10,227 nt of DNA, from contig VXZL01000449.1 in assembly GCA_009845505.1 (NCBI GenBank), positions 1-10,227 on the forward strand, written 5' to 3'. Within the stretch, counting starts at the first letter, position 1; each line of letters begins with the position of its first letter. Positions 1 to 6,854 of this stretch are shown here, piece by piece. The stretch comes from Candidatus Poribacteria bacterium. Lineage in GTDB: Bacteria > Poribacteria > WGA-4E > WGA-3G. Position numbers and translations under genes: made by a program. The notes below the pieces were generated by a model, which made no database searches, was not told where the DNA came from, and saw only the letters and a list, made by a program, of their open reading frames with translations.

Positions 1-1100
1 TTTCTGCCTGTGAGCGGGCATCACAAATTGTCCAACCTGCTACACCTGAAATAGAAGAGAAGCGTAGTGAGATTGCTATCGGAATCGTTTTACCTTTGAC
101 AGGACACGTGGCTGCTACGGGTGAACGTATGGAACAGGGGTTCGCACTCGCTATTGATGAAATCACCAAGGCAAATGTCAGCGAGGTCCGACTCAAGTTT
201 ATCTTTGAGGACGATATGGGCACGCCAGAAGGGGCGGTTCAGGCATTCAATAAACTCATTGGGACAGATAGCGTGGTTGCTATTCTCGGTCCCTCAACAT
301 CGAGTGCAACACAAGCGGGTTTCCCGATTGCACAAGCACACAAGATCGTGGCACTCAGCCCGACAGCGGGAGCAAGTGGGCTTACTGACATCGGCGACTT
401 TGTTTTCCGTATCCCACTCACGACGGCGGTCGCTATTGCCGCGGGCATCAAGGAAACGCATGCGAAACTCGGTTATCAACGAGTAGCCACGTTATATGAC
501 GACACGGATCTCTTTTCTACAGATCAAGACACGGTATTACGGGAAGTATTTGAAGCAAATGGTATTGAGGGGCTCCCCCCAGAAACTTTCCAAACCGGTG
601 ATACTGACTTCTCAGCGCAACTCACTCGGATAAAAGCGTTGAATCCGGATGCTATTTTCGTCTCAGCATTGCCACCGGAAAAACCAGGAATCCTGATTCA
701 AGCACGCCACCTCGGTTTAACGGCTCCCATTATTATTTCTTCGTTAACCGATGTTGAGGTAGCAGCTGCGGGGCCCGCCGCCGAGGGGGCAATCACTTTC
801 GTAAGTTGGATTAGCACAGATGACACCCCCGGAAATCAAGCTTTCGTTCAGAATTATAGCGAAACGTTTGGGATGGAACCAGACGGATTTGCTATGGTCG
901 CGTATACTTCCGTCTATATCTTAGCGGAGGCAATTAGGAATGCCGAATCCACCGATTCGGCTGCGATTCGAGACGCGCTGGCGGACATCAAAGACTTTGA
1001 CACAGTTTTCGGCAAATTCTCTTTTGCTGCCAACGGGGACGCTATCTATGATCCGAAGGTCCTGAGAGTGAAAGATGGCACGTTGCAGGCGTTTGAATAA
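1..1100 (+). CDS. Branched-chain amino-acid type ABC transporter substrate-binding lipoprotein (5' end missing)
   Basis: Extracytoplasmic receptor that would capture a small ligand, probably a branched-chain amino acid or similar amide, and deliver it to an ABC permease. The frame is open from base 3 and its start lies left of the window. The first visible residues are S-A-C-E, preceded by a codon ending in TT (F, L, I or V). This matches a lipobox, so Cys at 9-11 is probably the lipidated first residue of the mature protein. The body is a type 1 periplasmic-binding fold (Peripla_BP_6/LivJ-like): it opens with IGIVLPLTG, then has EGAVQAFNKLI, an AILGPSTSSAT ligand-loop segment and LSPTAGASGLTD. 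About 365 residues are visible, near the usual mature length. The internal TTG at 96 is not a real start. No permease or ATPase genes follow; leuC starts 31 bp downstream with no terminator between them, so co-transcription is plausible. Exact ligand unknown. Confidence 0.9.
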   Translation, partial: SACERASQIVQPATPEIEEKRSEIAIGIVLPLTGHVAATGERMEQGFALAIDEITKANVSEVRLKFIFEDDMGTPEGAVQAFNKLIGTDSVVAILGPSTSSATQAGFPIAQAHKIVALSPTAGASGLTDIGDFVFRIPLTTAVAIAAGIKETHAKLGYQRVATLYDDTDLFSTDQDTVLREVFEANGIEGLPPETFQTGDTDFSAQLTRIKALNPDAIFVSALPPEKPGILIQARHLGLTAPIIISSLTDVEVAAAGPAAEGAITFVSWISTDDTPGNQAFVQNYSETFGMEPDGFAMVAYTSVYILAEAIRNAESTDSAAIRDALADIKDFDTVFGKFSFAANGDAIYDPKVLRVKDGTLQAFE

Positions 1101-1131
1101 CTCCGTCAGAGACATAAGGTAAAACAAAATT

Positions 1132-2532
1132 ATGCCAAAAACAATGTACGAAAAGATATGGGAGGCGCATCTCGTTCGCGCTTCCGCAGACGAGGTGCCG
1201 ATCCTCTATATCGACACGCACCTCGTTCATGAAGTCACATCCCCACAAGCATTTGAAGGATTGCGGCTTAATAACCGAAAGGTACGCCGTCCGGATCTGA
1301 CCTTCGCGACCATGGATCACAACGTACCGACAACAGACCGATCACTACCGATTACCGACCTGATTGCCGCGAAACAGATGGAAACGCTGGCGGAAAACTG
1401 CGCTGAGTTTGACATTCCGCTCTACGATATCGACAGTCCCGAACAAGGCATCGTCCACGTCATCGGACCCGAACTCGGTATTACACAACCCGGCAAAACC
1501 ATCGTCTGTGGTGATAGCCACACCTCAACGCACGGCGCACTCGGCGCACTCGCTTTCGGTATCGGTACGAGTGAAATTGAGCATGTCCTCGCAACGCAGT
1601 GCCTCTTGCAACAGAAATCGGAGACCTTCGAGATTCGGATTGATGGCACACTGCCTTATGGCGTTACCGCAAAAGACATTATTCTCGCGATTATTGGACA
1701 CATCGGTATCGACGGTGGCAACGGTGCCGTCGTGGAGTATACAGGTGCTGCGATCCGTGCCCTTAGCATTGAGGAACGGATGACCGTTTGCAACATGTCG
1801 ATTGAGGCAGGTGCACGCGCGGGAATGATTGCACCTGACGAGACTACCTATGAATACATCGCTGGCAAGCGTTTCGCACCGAAAGGCGAAGAATTTGACG
1901 CAGCGGTTGAACGCTGGAAGCAGCTCCCGACCGACGATGGAGCAACCTACGATCGGACTCTACTACTCGATGCAGCGGACATTGCACCACAAGTAACGTG
2001 GGGGACAAACCCAGGTATGGTAACCGATGTAACCGGTCGCGTGCCGGATCCAGCAGAGATGACGACAACCGATGAAAAGACTGCCACTGAACACGCCTTA
2101 GCATACATGGATCTCAAACCCGGTACGCCAATCACAGATATTCCGGTAGACAGAGTCTTTATTGGCAGCTGCACCAATTCCCGCATCAGTGATTTACGGG
2201 CTGCCGCTGAAGTCGCGCAGGGCAGGAAGGTTGCAGAGACCGTCAGCGCGATGGTCGTCCCAGGTTCACAGGCGGTTAAACGCCAAGCGGAAGCAGAAGG
2301 ACTCGACGAGATTTTCCGTGCTGCAGGTTTTGAATGGCGCGAAGCGGGATGTAGCATGTGCCTCGGCATGAATCCCGATATCTTAATGCCAGGTCAACGT
2401 TGTGCCAGCACGTCGAACCGAAACTTTGAAGGCAGACAGGGCAAAGGCGGACGCACGCACCTTGTGAGTCCACAGATGGCTGCCGCCACTGCGGTAACGG
2501 GACATTTTGTAGACATCCGAACGTTTCAGTAG
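1132..2532 (+). CDS. leuC: 3-isopropylmalate dehydratase large subunit LeuC
   Basis: Large subunit of isopropylmalate isomerase, which interconverts 2- and 3-isopropylmalate in leucine biosynthesis in the cytoplasm. The protein has 466 residues, the same length as the E. coli enzyme. It is an aconitase-superfamily protein with the three cysteines that hold the [4Fe-4S] cluster: C347 in FIGSCTNSR, and C407 and C410 in [11 protein letters not shown]. Other family blocks are present: DHNVPTTDR near residue 62, [23 protein letters not shown] from about 126, and a C-terminal segment with [23 protein letters not shown] residues. The ATG at 1132 gives the normal LeuC N-terminus; only a weak AAGG at 1116-1119 lies upstream, 12 bases away. 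leuD follows 72 bp later on the same strand and supplies the swivel domain. leuA and leuB are not in the window. Nothing is broken or missing. Confidence 0.98.
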   Translation: MPKTMYEKIWEAHLVRASADEVPILYIDTHLVHEVTSPQAFEGLRLNNRKVRRPDLTFATMDHNVPTTDRSLPITDLIAAKQMETLAENCAEFDIPLYDIDSPEQGIVHVIGPELGITQPGKTIVCGDSHTSTHGALGALAFGIGTSEIEHVLATQCLLQQKSETFEIRIDGTLPYGVTAKDIILAIIGHIGIDGGNGAVVEYTGAAIRALSIEERMTVCNMSIEAGARAGMIAPDETTYEYIAGKRFAPKGEEFDAAVERWKQLPTDDGATYDRTLLLDAADIAPQVTWGTNPGMVTDVTGRVPDPAEMTTTDEKTATEHALAYMDLKPGTPITDIPVDRVFIGSCTNSRISDLRAAAEVAQGRKVAETVSAMVVPGSQAVKRQAEAEGLDEIFRAAGFEWREAGCSMCLGMNPDILMPGQRCASTSNRNFEGRQGKGGRTHLVSPQMAAATAVTGHFVDIRTFQ

Positions 2533-2538
2533 AAAGCA

Positions 2539-2565
2539 TGGAAAACTGGAAGATTGGAAGGAGGA
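2539..2565 (+). repeat. Short degenerate 8-bp tandem repeat in the leuC-leuD spacer
   Basis: Three consecutive 8-base units, TGGAAAAC, TGGAAGAT and TGGAAGGA, followed by GGACC, lie between leuC and leuD. The units share TGGAA. The array also contains an AAGGAGG core, the best Shine-Dalgarno match in the spacer, but this sits too far from the leuD ATG at 2605 to serve it and close only to internal non-ATG codons. It may be a degenerate copy of a dispersed GGAAGATTGGAAG-type repeat; this single copy cannot show that. Confidence 0.45.
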
Positions 2566-2604
2566 CCTTTGCCTTCAATCTCGAATATAAAGGAAACAAA
2601 AAAT

Positions 2605-3186
2605 ATGGAAGCATTCAAAGAACACGTTGGACGTGTCGTCCCACTTGATCGAATTAATGTTGACACCGACCAGATTATCCCGAAGCAATTTTTGAAACGG
2701 ATTGAACGCACCGGATTCGGCGAGTTTCTCTTCAACGATTGGCGTTACCTCGAAAACGGCGATCCGAACCCAGAATTCGTGTTGAACCTCCCGCGCTACG
2801 CCGGTGCAAGCATTCTCATTGCGGGTGCGAATTTCGGTTGTGGTAGCTCGCGTGAGCATGCTCCGTGGGCGCTCCAGCAGTACGGTTTCAAAGCGATTTT
2901 GGCACCCTCGTTTGCAGACATTTTCCGTAACAACTGCTATAAAAACGGCATTCTCCCGATTGCCCTACCTGCAGACGTTATCGCCTCGCTCAGCCAAGCA
3001 GCACACGACACTAAGGGTTACCAGTTGATGGTAGACTTGGCGGCGCAATCGGTGATCTGTCCGGACGGCACTGCACACACTTTTGAGATTGGCGACTTTG
3101 AGAAGTACTGCTTACTGAACGGACTCGATGAAATCGGTTGGACCTTGCAGTATGAAGCGGAGATTGCTGCTTATGAAAATCAATAG
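2605..3186 (+). CDS. leuD: 3-isopropylmalate dehydratase small subunit LeuD
   Basis: Small (swivel-domain) subunit that pairs with LeuC to form isopropylmalate isomerase. I place the start at the ATG at 2605, giving 193 residues: it begins [15 protein letters not shown] as LeuD proteins do and has AAGGAAAC about 10 bases upstream. The frame is open back to a TTG at 2554, but those extra 17 codons are low-complexity spacer and have no counterpart in the family. Recognisable blocks are [15 protein letters not shown] (from about residue 18) and the swivel-domain loop with [14 protein letters not shown] (from about residue 77), followed by [16 protein letters not shown]. It is co-oriented with leuC and presumably co-transcribed with it. 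No clear terminator follows; a short CTTCG/CGAAG hairpin at 3202-3215 lacks a T-run. Confidence 0.97.
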   Translation: MEAFKEHVGRVVPLDRINVDTDQIIPKQFLKRIERTGFGEFLFNDWRYLENGDPNPEFVLNLPRYAGASILIAGANFGCGSSREHAPWALQQYGFKAILAPSFADIFRNNCYKNGILPIALPADVIASLSQAAHDTKGYQLMVDLAAQSVICPDGTAHTFEIGDFEKYCLLNGLDEIGWTLQYEAEIAAYENQ

Positions 3187-3188
3187 TC

Positions 3189-3312
3189 TTGTATCGGATT
3201 TCTTCGCCAGCGAAGGAAGCTGAGAAAGCCCTGAAGGAGTCAGGAATTGATGTTCGCTCCTACAAAAGAGCTAGATGATCCTGCCCTCATGAAAAAACAA
3301 CTTGATTTCTAG
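3189..3312 (+). pseudogene. Possible frameshifted remnant of a small protein gene
   Basis: In one frame the spacer after leuD reads SSPAKEAEKALKESGIDVRSYK, which has plausible protein composition (an amphipathic helix then a strand), and then hits TGA. Dropping one A from the CAAAAG run near 3262-3266 lets the frame continue as ELDDPALMKKQLDF and end at TAG 3310-3312. This looks like the C-terminal end of a decayed gene with a single-base insertion. No start, no ribosome site and no N-terminal part remain. I do not recognise the family. Chance coding-like sequence is the main alternative. Confidence 0.3.
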
Positions 3313-3330
3313 GAGCACTGAGGCTATACT
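3302..3330 (+). promoter_or_regulatory. Sigma70-type promoter for the Rpn-like nuclease gene
   Basis: TTGATT at 3302-3307 and TATACT at 3325-3330 are separated by exactly 17 bases and match the -35 (4 of 6) and -10 (5 of 6) consensus. Transcription would begin near 3337, giving a leader of about 44 bases before the ATG at 3381. The spacing and position make this the best forward promoter I see in the window. Confidence 0.55.
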
Positions 3331-3353
3331 ATTTTTCAAATCTCATCCTCAGT
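3317..3353. repeat. Inverted repeat flanking the -10 element
   Basis: ACTGAGG (3317-3323) and CCTCAGT (3347-3353) are perfect 7-base inverted arms separated by 23 bases. The left arm ends just before the -10 hexamer, and the right arm lies about 10-16 bases past the predicted transcription start. The layout would suit an operator for a dimeric repressor, but the arm spacing could also be chance. Confidence 0.35.
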
Positions 3354-3380
3354 CCAAATGGATTGAAAATTTAAGCACCT

Positions 3381-4409
3381 ATGTCAAAAGCCCCGAAATC
3401 TCTTGAACCTTCTGATATCCTGATAGAACATTTCCCCGACCGAAGTATCAGACGGTTGTTCCAGGACCCGGAGTATGTGCGAGGCTTAGTAGAAATCATC
3501 GCGCCTGACCTTGTAGGATTCCTTGATTTCAGCAGAGGTACGCAGCAGAACCGGAGTTTTATCTCCGATGCGTTGCGGGAGCGGGAGTCGGATGTCCTGC
3601 TACGTGTGCCGTTTCAGAGGACGACTGAGAACGAAGAACTCCTTATCTATATTCTGATTGAGCATCAATCGACGGTAGATCCTACGATGGGATTTCGGAT
3701 GTTGTCTTATATGATGGAGATATGGCAAGGGCAGTGGCGGGAGTGGCAGTCGGAGGCTGGGTCGAGACGACGTTTGGATCCGATCTTACCGATAATATTT
3801 TACACAGGGGATCGGCGGTGGACTTCTCCGTTGTCGCTGACGGCAATAATGGAGGTCCCCGAAATCCTGGAGCGATTTGTGCCGACGTTTGACACCCTAT
3901 TTTTAGAAGTAAAAACAGCAGATCGAGAGACTCTAACGAAGCCTGGGCATCCATTAGGGTGGTTGTTAAGTGTTCTTCAAAAAGAGCGTTCGGGGAAATC
4001 AGCACTCAGTGAAGCGTTAGCATCCGCGGTATCGGCGTTAAGTCGGTTGGATGAAGCACAAGTATCGCAAGTGCGTCCAGCACTTCTCTATTTTATCCAA
4101 TTGATTCTGCATCGTCGGTCAGCTGAGGAGCGTGAAGAGTTAATAGAATTGGTCAAACGCCATAGTCAAGATGAAAGTGAGGTAGTAATCATGGCACAAA
4201 CAGCGGCTGAATTCCTTATAGAACAAGGCAAAGCCGAGGGCATCATAGAAGGCAAACAGGCAGCAATCCTACAGCTTCTACGGATCCGATTTCAGAACGT
4301 CCCAGAAACGCTTTCTGATCGGATTACCTCCATCCAAAATCTTTCACACCTTGATACCCTCTTAGAGCGGGTGATGACCGCCCAAAGCCTTGAAGATATT
4401 CAGGGTTGA
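3381..4409 (+). CDS. Rpn/YhgA-like PD-(D/E)XK nuclease (recombination-promoting nuclease, 'putative transposase' family)
   Basis: The 342-residue protein belongs to the Rpn/YhgA-like family (Transposase_31-type), whose E. coli members are DNA endonucleases that raise RecA-independent recombination. Visible features are an N-terminal FPDRSIRRLFQDP segment, the nuclease core with SDVLLRV (D71), YILIEHQS (E94-H-Q96) and FRMLSYMMEIW (from about 105), then LDPILPIIFYTG (132-143). E94-x-Q96 stands where classic PD-(D/E)XK enzymes have E-x-K; the Gln form is usual in this family. The C-terminal part (about 280-342) has QGKAEGIIEGKQ and RIRFQNVPETL, resembling the DUF4351-type tail. No Shine-Dalgarno is evident before the ATG at 3381 (TTAAGCACCT), so translation may be weak or use a near-leaderless mode. 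It has its own promoter and a downstream terminator candidate, so it is probably a single-gene unit. No terminal repeats flank it, and it is not a mobile element by itself. Confidence 0.88.
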   Translation: MSKAPKSLEPSDILIEHFPDRSIRRLFQDPEYVRGLVEIIAPDLVGFLDFSRGTQQNRSFISDALRERESDVLLRVPFQRTTENEELLIYILIEHQSTVDPTMGFRMLSYMMEIWQGQWREWQSEAGSRRRLDPILPIIFYTGDRRWTSPLSLTAIMEVPEILERFVPTFDTLFLEVKTADRETLTKPGHPLGWLLSVLQKERSGKSALSEALASAVSALSRLDEAQVSQVRPALLYFIQLILHRRSAEEREELIELVKRHSQDESEVVIMAQTAAEFLIEQGKAEGIIEGKQAAILQLLRIRFQNVPETLSDRITSIQNLSHLDTLLERVMTAQSLEDIQG

Positions 4410-4467
4410 ATATTGTAACAGCTGCATGTAAACGACCTTGTTCCCCCGACGAAGGGTTTTTGCTCAC

Positions 4468-4497
4468 AAGAAACGCCCAAGCAAAACGGTGTTTTTT
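4468..4497 (+). terminator. Intrinsic terminator candidate after the Rpn-like gene
   Basis: As RNA, AAGAAACGCC (4468-4477) can pair with GGTGTTTTTT (4488-4497), with two G-U wobbles and a 10-base loop. The T-run at 4492-4497 forms the 3' side and tail. It lies about 60 bases after the stop of the nuclease gene. The stem is AT-rich at its base, so efficiency is uncertain. Confidence 0.5.
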
Positions 4498-4554
4498 CTG
4501 GATCAATAATTATTGTCCTTTCAGTAGATTTTCAACCAACAAATTTGAAGAAAC

Positions 4555-4594
4555 CAGGCACTTGCGGATTAATAAGCATAACAGTGCCTGTTTT
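4555..4594. terminator. Hairpin with T-tail upstream of the HAD gene
   Basis: CAGGCACT (4555-4562) and AGTGCCTG (4583-4590) are perfect 8-base arms around a 20-base loop, followed by TTTT (4591-4594). A small inner TGC/GCA pairing (4563-4565 with 4576-4578) could shorten the loop, and AAA at 4551-4553 can pair with the T-tail, making it potentially bidirectional. It lies 38 bases before the HAD start, so it could be a second terminator or a leader structure acting on the HAD-guaB-selN unit. Confidence 0.45.
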
Positions 4595-4631
4595 CATCTT
4601 AAAATCTTCCAAACTTAGCATAAGGAGCGAA

Positions 4632-5327
4632 ATGCCTTACAGAGCCATCATATTCGACCTGTATGGTACATTGGTTGACAATTTCAGTCGCCGAGCGTAC
4701 GATAAAGTCCAAGAGGAAATGGCAAAAATTCTGGGTGTACCGTATCCAAAGTTCTGGCAAGCTATGGGAGAAACCATTAAGGACAGGTCATTAGGTAATC
4801 TCTCCGCTGAAGAGAATATTGTTGAGGTATGTCGGCGTTTAGGTGCTAAAGCAGATAGGACACAAATTGAACAGACCGTTTTTCTACAGGACGAATTCAC
4901 AAGGAATTCTATTATTCTCAAGTTTGAGGTTTCGGAAGCACTGAATCTGCTAAAACTTAACGGATTACATATAGGGCTTATCACCAACTGTAACGCCGCT
5001 GTTCCGCGGTTTTTTCCAGAATCTCCGTTAGCCCAATACATTGATGCCCCTGTTTTCTCCTGCGAAGAACGAGTCAAAAAGCCTTCACGTCGCATCTATA
5101 AGATAGCGTATGAACGGTTGAAGGTCAAACCGCAGGAGTGTCTCTATGTCGGAGATGGAAGCGGCGAAGAATTGAAGGGGGCAGCGGCGGCAGGAATGCT
5201 ACCCATACTAAAGCGTGCCGATCTAACGGATGTCTATGACCCACACCGACCAGAAGTAGAAAATTGGCAAGGTATTGCTATTGATGAAATCTCGGAGTTG
5301 TGCGCTATCGTTTCCAAATTGGCGTAA
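4632..5327 (+). CDS. HAD-superfamily hydrolase with Tyr in motif I
   Basis: Cytoplasmic haloacid-dehalogenase-fold hydrolase of 231 residues, with a helical C1-type cap between motifs I and II (about residues 17-95). Motif I is FDLYGTLVD with nucleophile D9. Y11 replaces the second Asp used by phosphatases for acid-base catalysis; the same D-x-Y-G-T-L pattern is seen in 2-haloacid dehalogenases and some uncharacterised HADs. Motif II is LITN (T118), motif III probably K150 in VKKPSRRIY, and motif IV YVGDGSGEEL (D175, E179/E180). The ATG at 4632 is chosen because AAGGAG sits just upstream (4622-4627). The open frame reaches back to an ATG at 4545, but that stretch contains the 4555-4594 hairpin and has no HAD similarity. 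guaB begins 26 bp downstream, so the two are probably co-transcribed. Substrate unknown; dehalogenase, phosphatase or a nucleotide-linked role are all possible. Confidence 0.87.
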   Translation: MPYRAIIFDLYGTLVDNFSRRAYDKVQEEMAKILGVPYPKFWQAMGETIKDRSLGNLSAEENIVEVCRRLGAKADRTQIEQTVFLQDEFTRNSIILKFEVSEALNLLKLNGLHIGLITNCNAAVPRFFPESPLAQYIDAPVFSCEERVKKPSRRIYKIAYERLKVKPQECLYVGDGSGEELKGAAAAGMLPILKRADLTDVYDPHRPEVENWQGIAIDEISELCAIVSKLA

Positions 5328-5339
5328 TTATGTGTTAAC

Positions 5340-5345
5340 AGGAGG
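5340..5345 (+). promoter_or_regulatory. Strong ribosome binding site of guaB
   Basis: AGGAGG lies 8 bases before the ATG at 5354 and is the strongest Shine-Dalgarno match in the window. It fixes the guaB start and argues for high translation of IMP dehydrogenase. Confidence 0.85.
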
Positions 5346-5353
5346 GATGAATA

Positions 5354-6853
5354 ATGGCTCACTTTTTTTGTGAAGCAAGCCGGACTTTCAGCGAATATTT
5401 GCTTTTACCCAACTTAACGACGAAGGATTGTATCCCTGAAAATGTTATCCTGAGAACCCCTCTGGTGAAGTTTAAAGTGGGGCAACAACCCTCTCTGGAA
5501 GTAAATATCCCGTTTGCTTCTGCAATCATGCAAGCCGTTTCGGATCACAATCTGGCAATTGCCTTGGCAAGACAGGGTGGGATATCCTTTATTTATGGGT
5601 CCCAAAGTATTGAAGAGCAGGTGGCAATGGTCCGGACGGTTAAAAATCACAAAGCAGGTTTCGTTGTCAGCGACTCAAATTTAAAGTGTGATAGTACTAT
5701 AGAAGATGTCGTGAAACTTACTGAAGAAACAGGGCACTCGACGATTGCTATAACCCACGATGGCTCGTCTTCAGGTGAACTCCTTGGACTTATAACGGAT
5801 AAGGATTATAGATTGAGTCGCGTGGATTTAGAGGCTAACGTAAGCGAATTCATGACGCCGTTTCCCGAACTAATTGTGGGTCAAAAGGGAATTACGATTG
5901 AAGCTGCCAACGACCTCATTTGGAAACACAAGATAAATTGTCTGCCGATTGTTGATGAAAATCGTAAACTGGTACATTTGGTCTTTAGGAAGGATTACGA
6001 TGACCATAAGAAAAACCCGCTTGAATCCGTAGATTTCCAGAAAAGACTTGTTGTTGGTGCCGGAATTAATACCAGAGATTATAAAGAGAGAGTACCAGCA
6101 CTGGTCGCAGCAGGCGTTGATATTATGTGTGTCGATTCTTCTGAAGGGTATACAGAGTGGCAATCAGACACGATCCAATTTATTAAAAATACGTACAATG
6201 GGACTGTGAAAGTGGGTGGCGGAAATGTCGTTCACGGAGATGCATTTACGTATCTGGTAGAAGCCGGTGCTGATTTTATAAAAGTAGGTATCGGTGGAGG
6301 TGCTATTTGTATAACAAGGGAACAGAAAGGAATCGGTCGTGGGCAAGCAACTGCCCTCATTGAAGTCGCTCGGCAAAGGGATCAGTACCTGAAAGAAACC
6401 GGTGTTTACGTGCCAATTTGCTCAGATGGTGGTATATTCCAAGATTATCATATTGGTTTGGCACTTGCGATGGGTGCGGATTTCGTGATGATGGGCAGAT
6501 ACTTTGCGAGGTTCGACGAAAGCCCAAGTAAGATAAGAAAATTGGGTATGAATACAGTGAAAGAATATTGGGGTGAAGGCACAAAGCGAGCCTCTAATTG
6601 GCAACGCTACCACGAGGGCGGCGGTCCAGAATTACTGTTCGAGGAGGGTGCTGATGCTTATGTACCGTATGCAGGAAAGATGAACGATAATTTGAAAACG
6701 ACTCTCGCAAAGATCCTATCGCTTATGTGTAATTGCGGGGCGATATCCCTACCGGAATTCCGTCAAAAAGCGAGATTCGTGTTAGTCTCTTCAGCAAGTA
6801 TTCGCGAAGGCGGTGTTCACGATATTATTCCCAGAACGACGCAGGATGGGTAA
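5354..6853 (+). CDS. guaB: IMP dehydrogenase, Tritrichomonas-like type
   Basis: Catalyses NAD-dependent oxidation of IMP to XMP, the committed step of guanine nucleotide synthesis, in the cytoplasm. It has 499 residues, with a TIM barrel interrupted by a CBS-domain pair (about residues 104-220). Catalytic features are GGAICIT with nucleophile C319 and T321, the NAD-contacting DSS at D261, the IMP phosphate region SDGG (D358) and the mobile flap NWQRY with R418 and Y419. From memory these fall at the same residue numbers as in the Tritrichomonas foetus enzyme. Long blocks also match it: [65 protein letters not shown]. Most bacterial IMPDHs instead have GSGSICITQ and shorter, different flaps. 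The start has an excellent AGGAGG. HAD lies 26 bp upstream and selN starts 1 bp after the stop. The C-terminus ends in TTQDG, with no peptide anchor motif. Confidence 0.95.
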   Translation: MAHFFCEASRTFSEYLLLPNLTTKDCIPENVILRTPLVKFKVGQQPSLEVNIPFASAIMQAVSDHNLAIALARQGGISFIYGSQSIEEQVAMVRTVKNHKAGFVVSDSNLKCDSTIEDVVKLTEETGHSTIAITHDGSSSGELLGLITDKDYRLSRVDLEANVSEFMTPFPELIVGQKGITIEAANDLIWKHKINCLPIVDENRKLVHLVFRKDYDDHKKNPLESVDFQKRLVVGAGINTRDYKERVPALVAAGVDIMCVDSSEGYTEWQSDTIQFIKNTYNGTVKVGGGNVVHGDAFTYLVEAGADFIKVGIGGGAICITREQKGIGRGQATALIEVARQRDQYLKETGVYVPICSDGGIFQDYHIGLALAMGADFVMMGRYFARFDESPSKIRKLGMNTVKEYWGEGTKRASNWQRYHEGGGPELLFEEGADAYVPYAGKMNDNLKTTLAKILSLMCNCGAISLPEFRQKARFVLVSSASIREGGVHDIIPRTTQDG

Positions 6854-6854
6854 C

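Noticed and set aside
942..961. Perfect hairpin GCCGAATC / GATTCGGC with a 4-base loop
   Set aside because: It lies inside the substrate-binding protein coding sequence, has no T-run and is explained by codons for ordinary residues; a regulatory role is unsupported.
1947..2369. Minus-strand ORF of 140 codons inside leuC
   Set aside because: Shadow of the highly conserved leuC frame, with no ribosome site and no recognisable domain.
2554..2604. TTG start for leuD giving 210 residues
   Set aside because: The extra residues are repeat-like spacer; the ATG at 2605 matches the normal LeuD N-terminus and has its own ribosome site.
3202..3215. CTTCG/CGAAG hairpin as the leuD terminator
   Set aside because: The stem is only 5 bp and no T-run follows, so termination is unlikely.
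3381..4409. Insertion sequence built on the 'transposase' annotation of the Rpn-like gene
   Set aside because: No terminal inverted repeats or target duplications are seen, and this family consists of nucleases rather than DDE transposases.
4545..4631. N-terminal extension of the HAD protein from ATG 4545
   Set aside because: The stretch contains a hairpin with T-tail and no HAD similarity, while the ATG at 4632 has AAGGAG upstream and begins right at the HAD fold.
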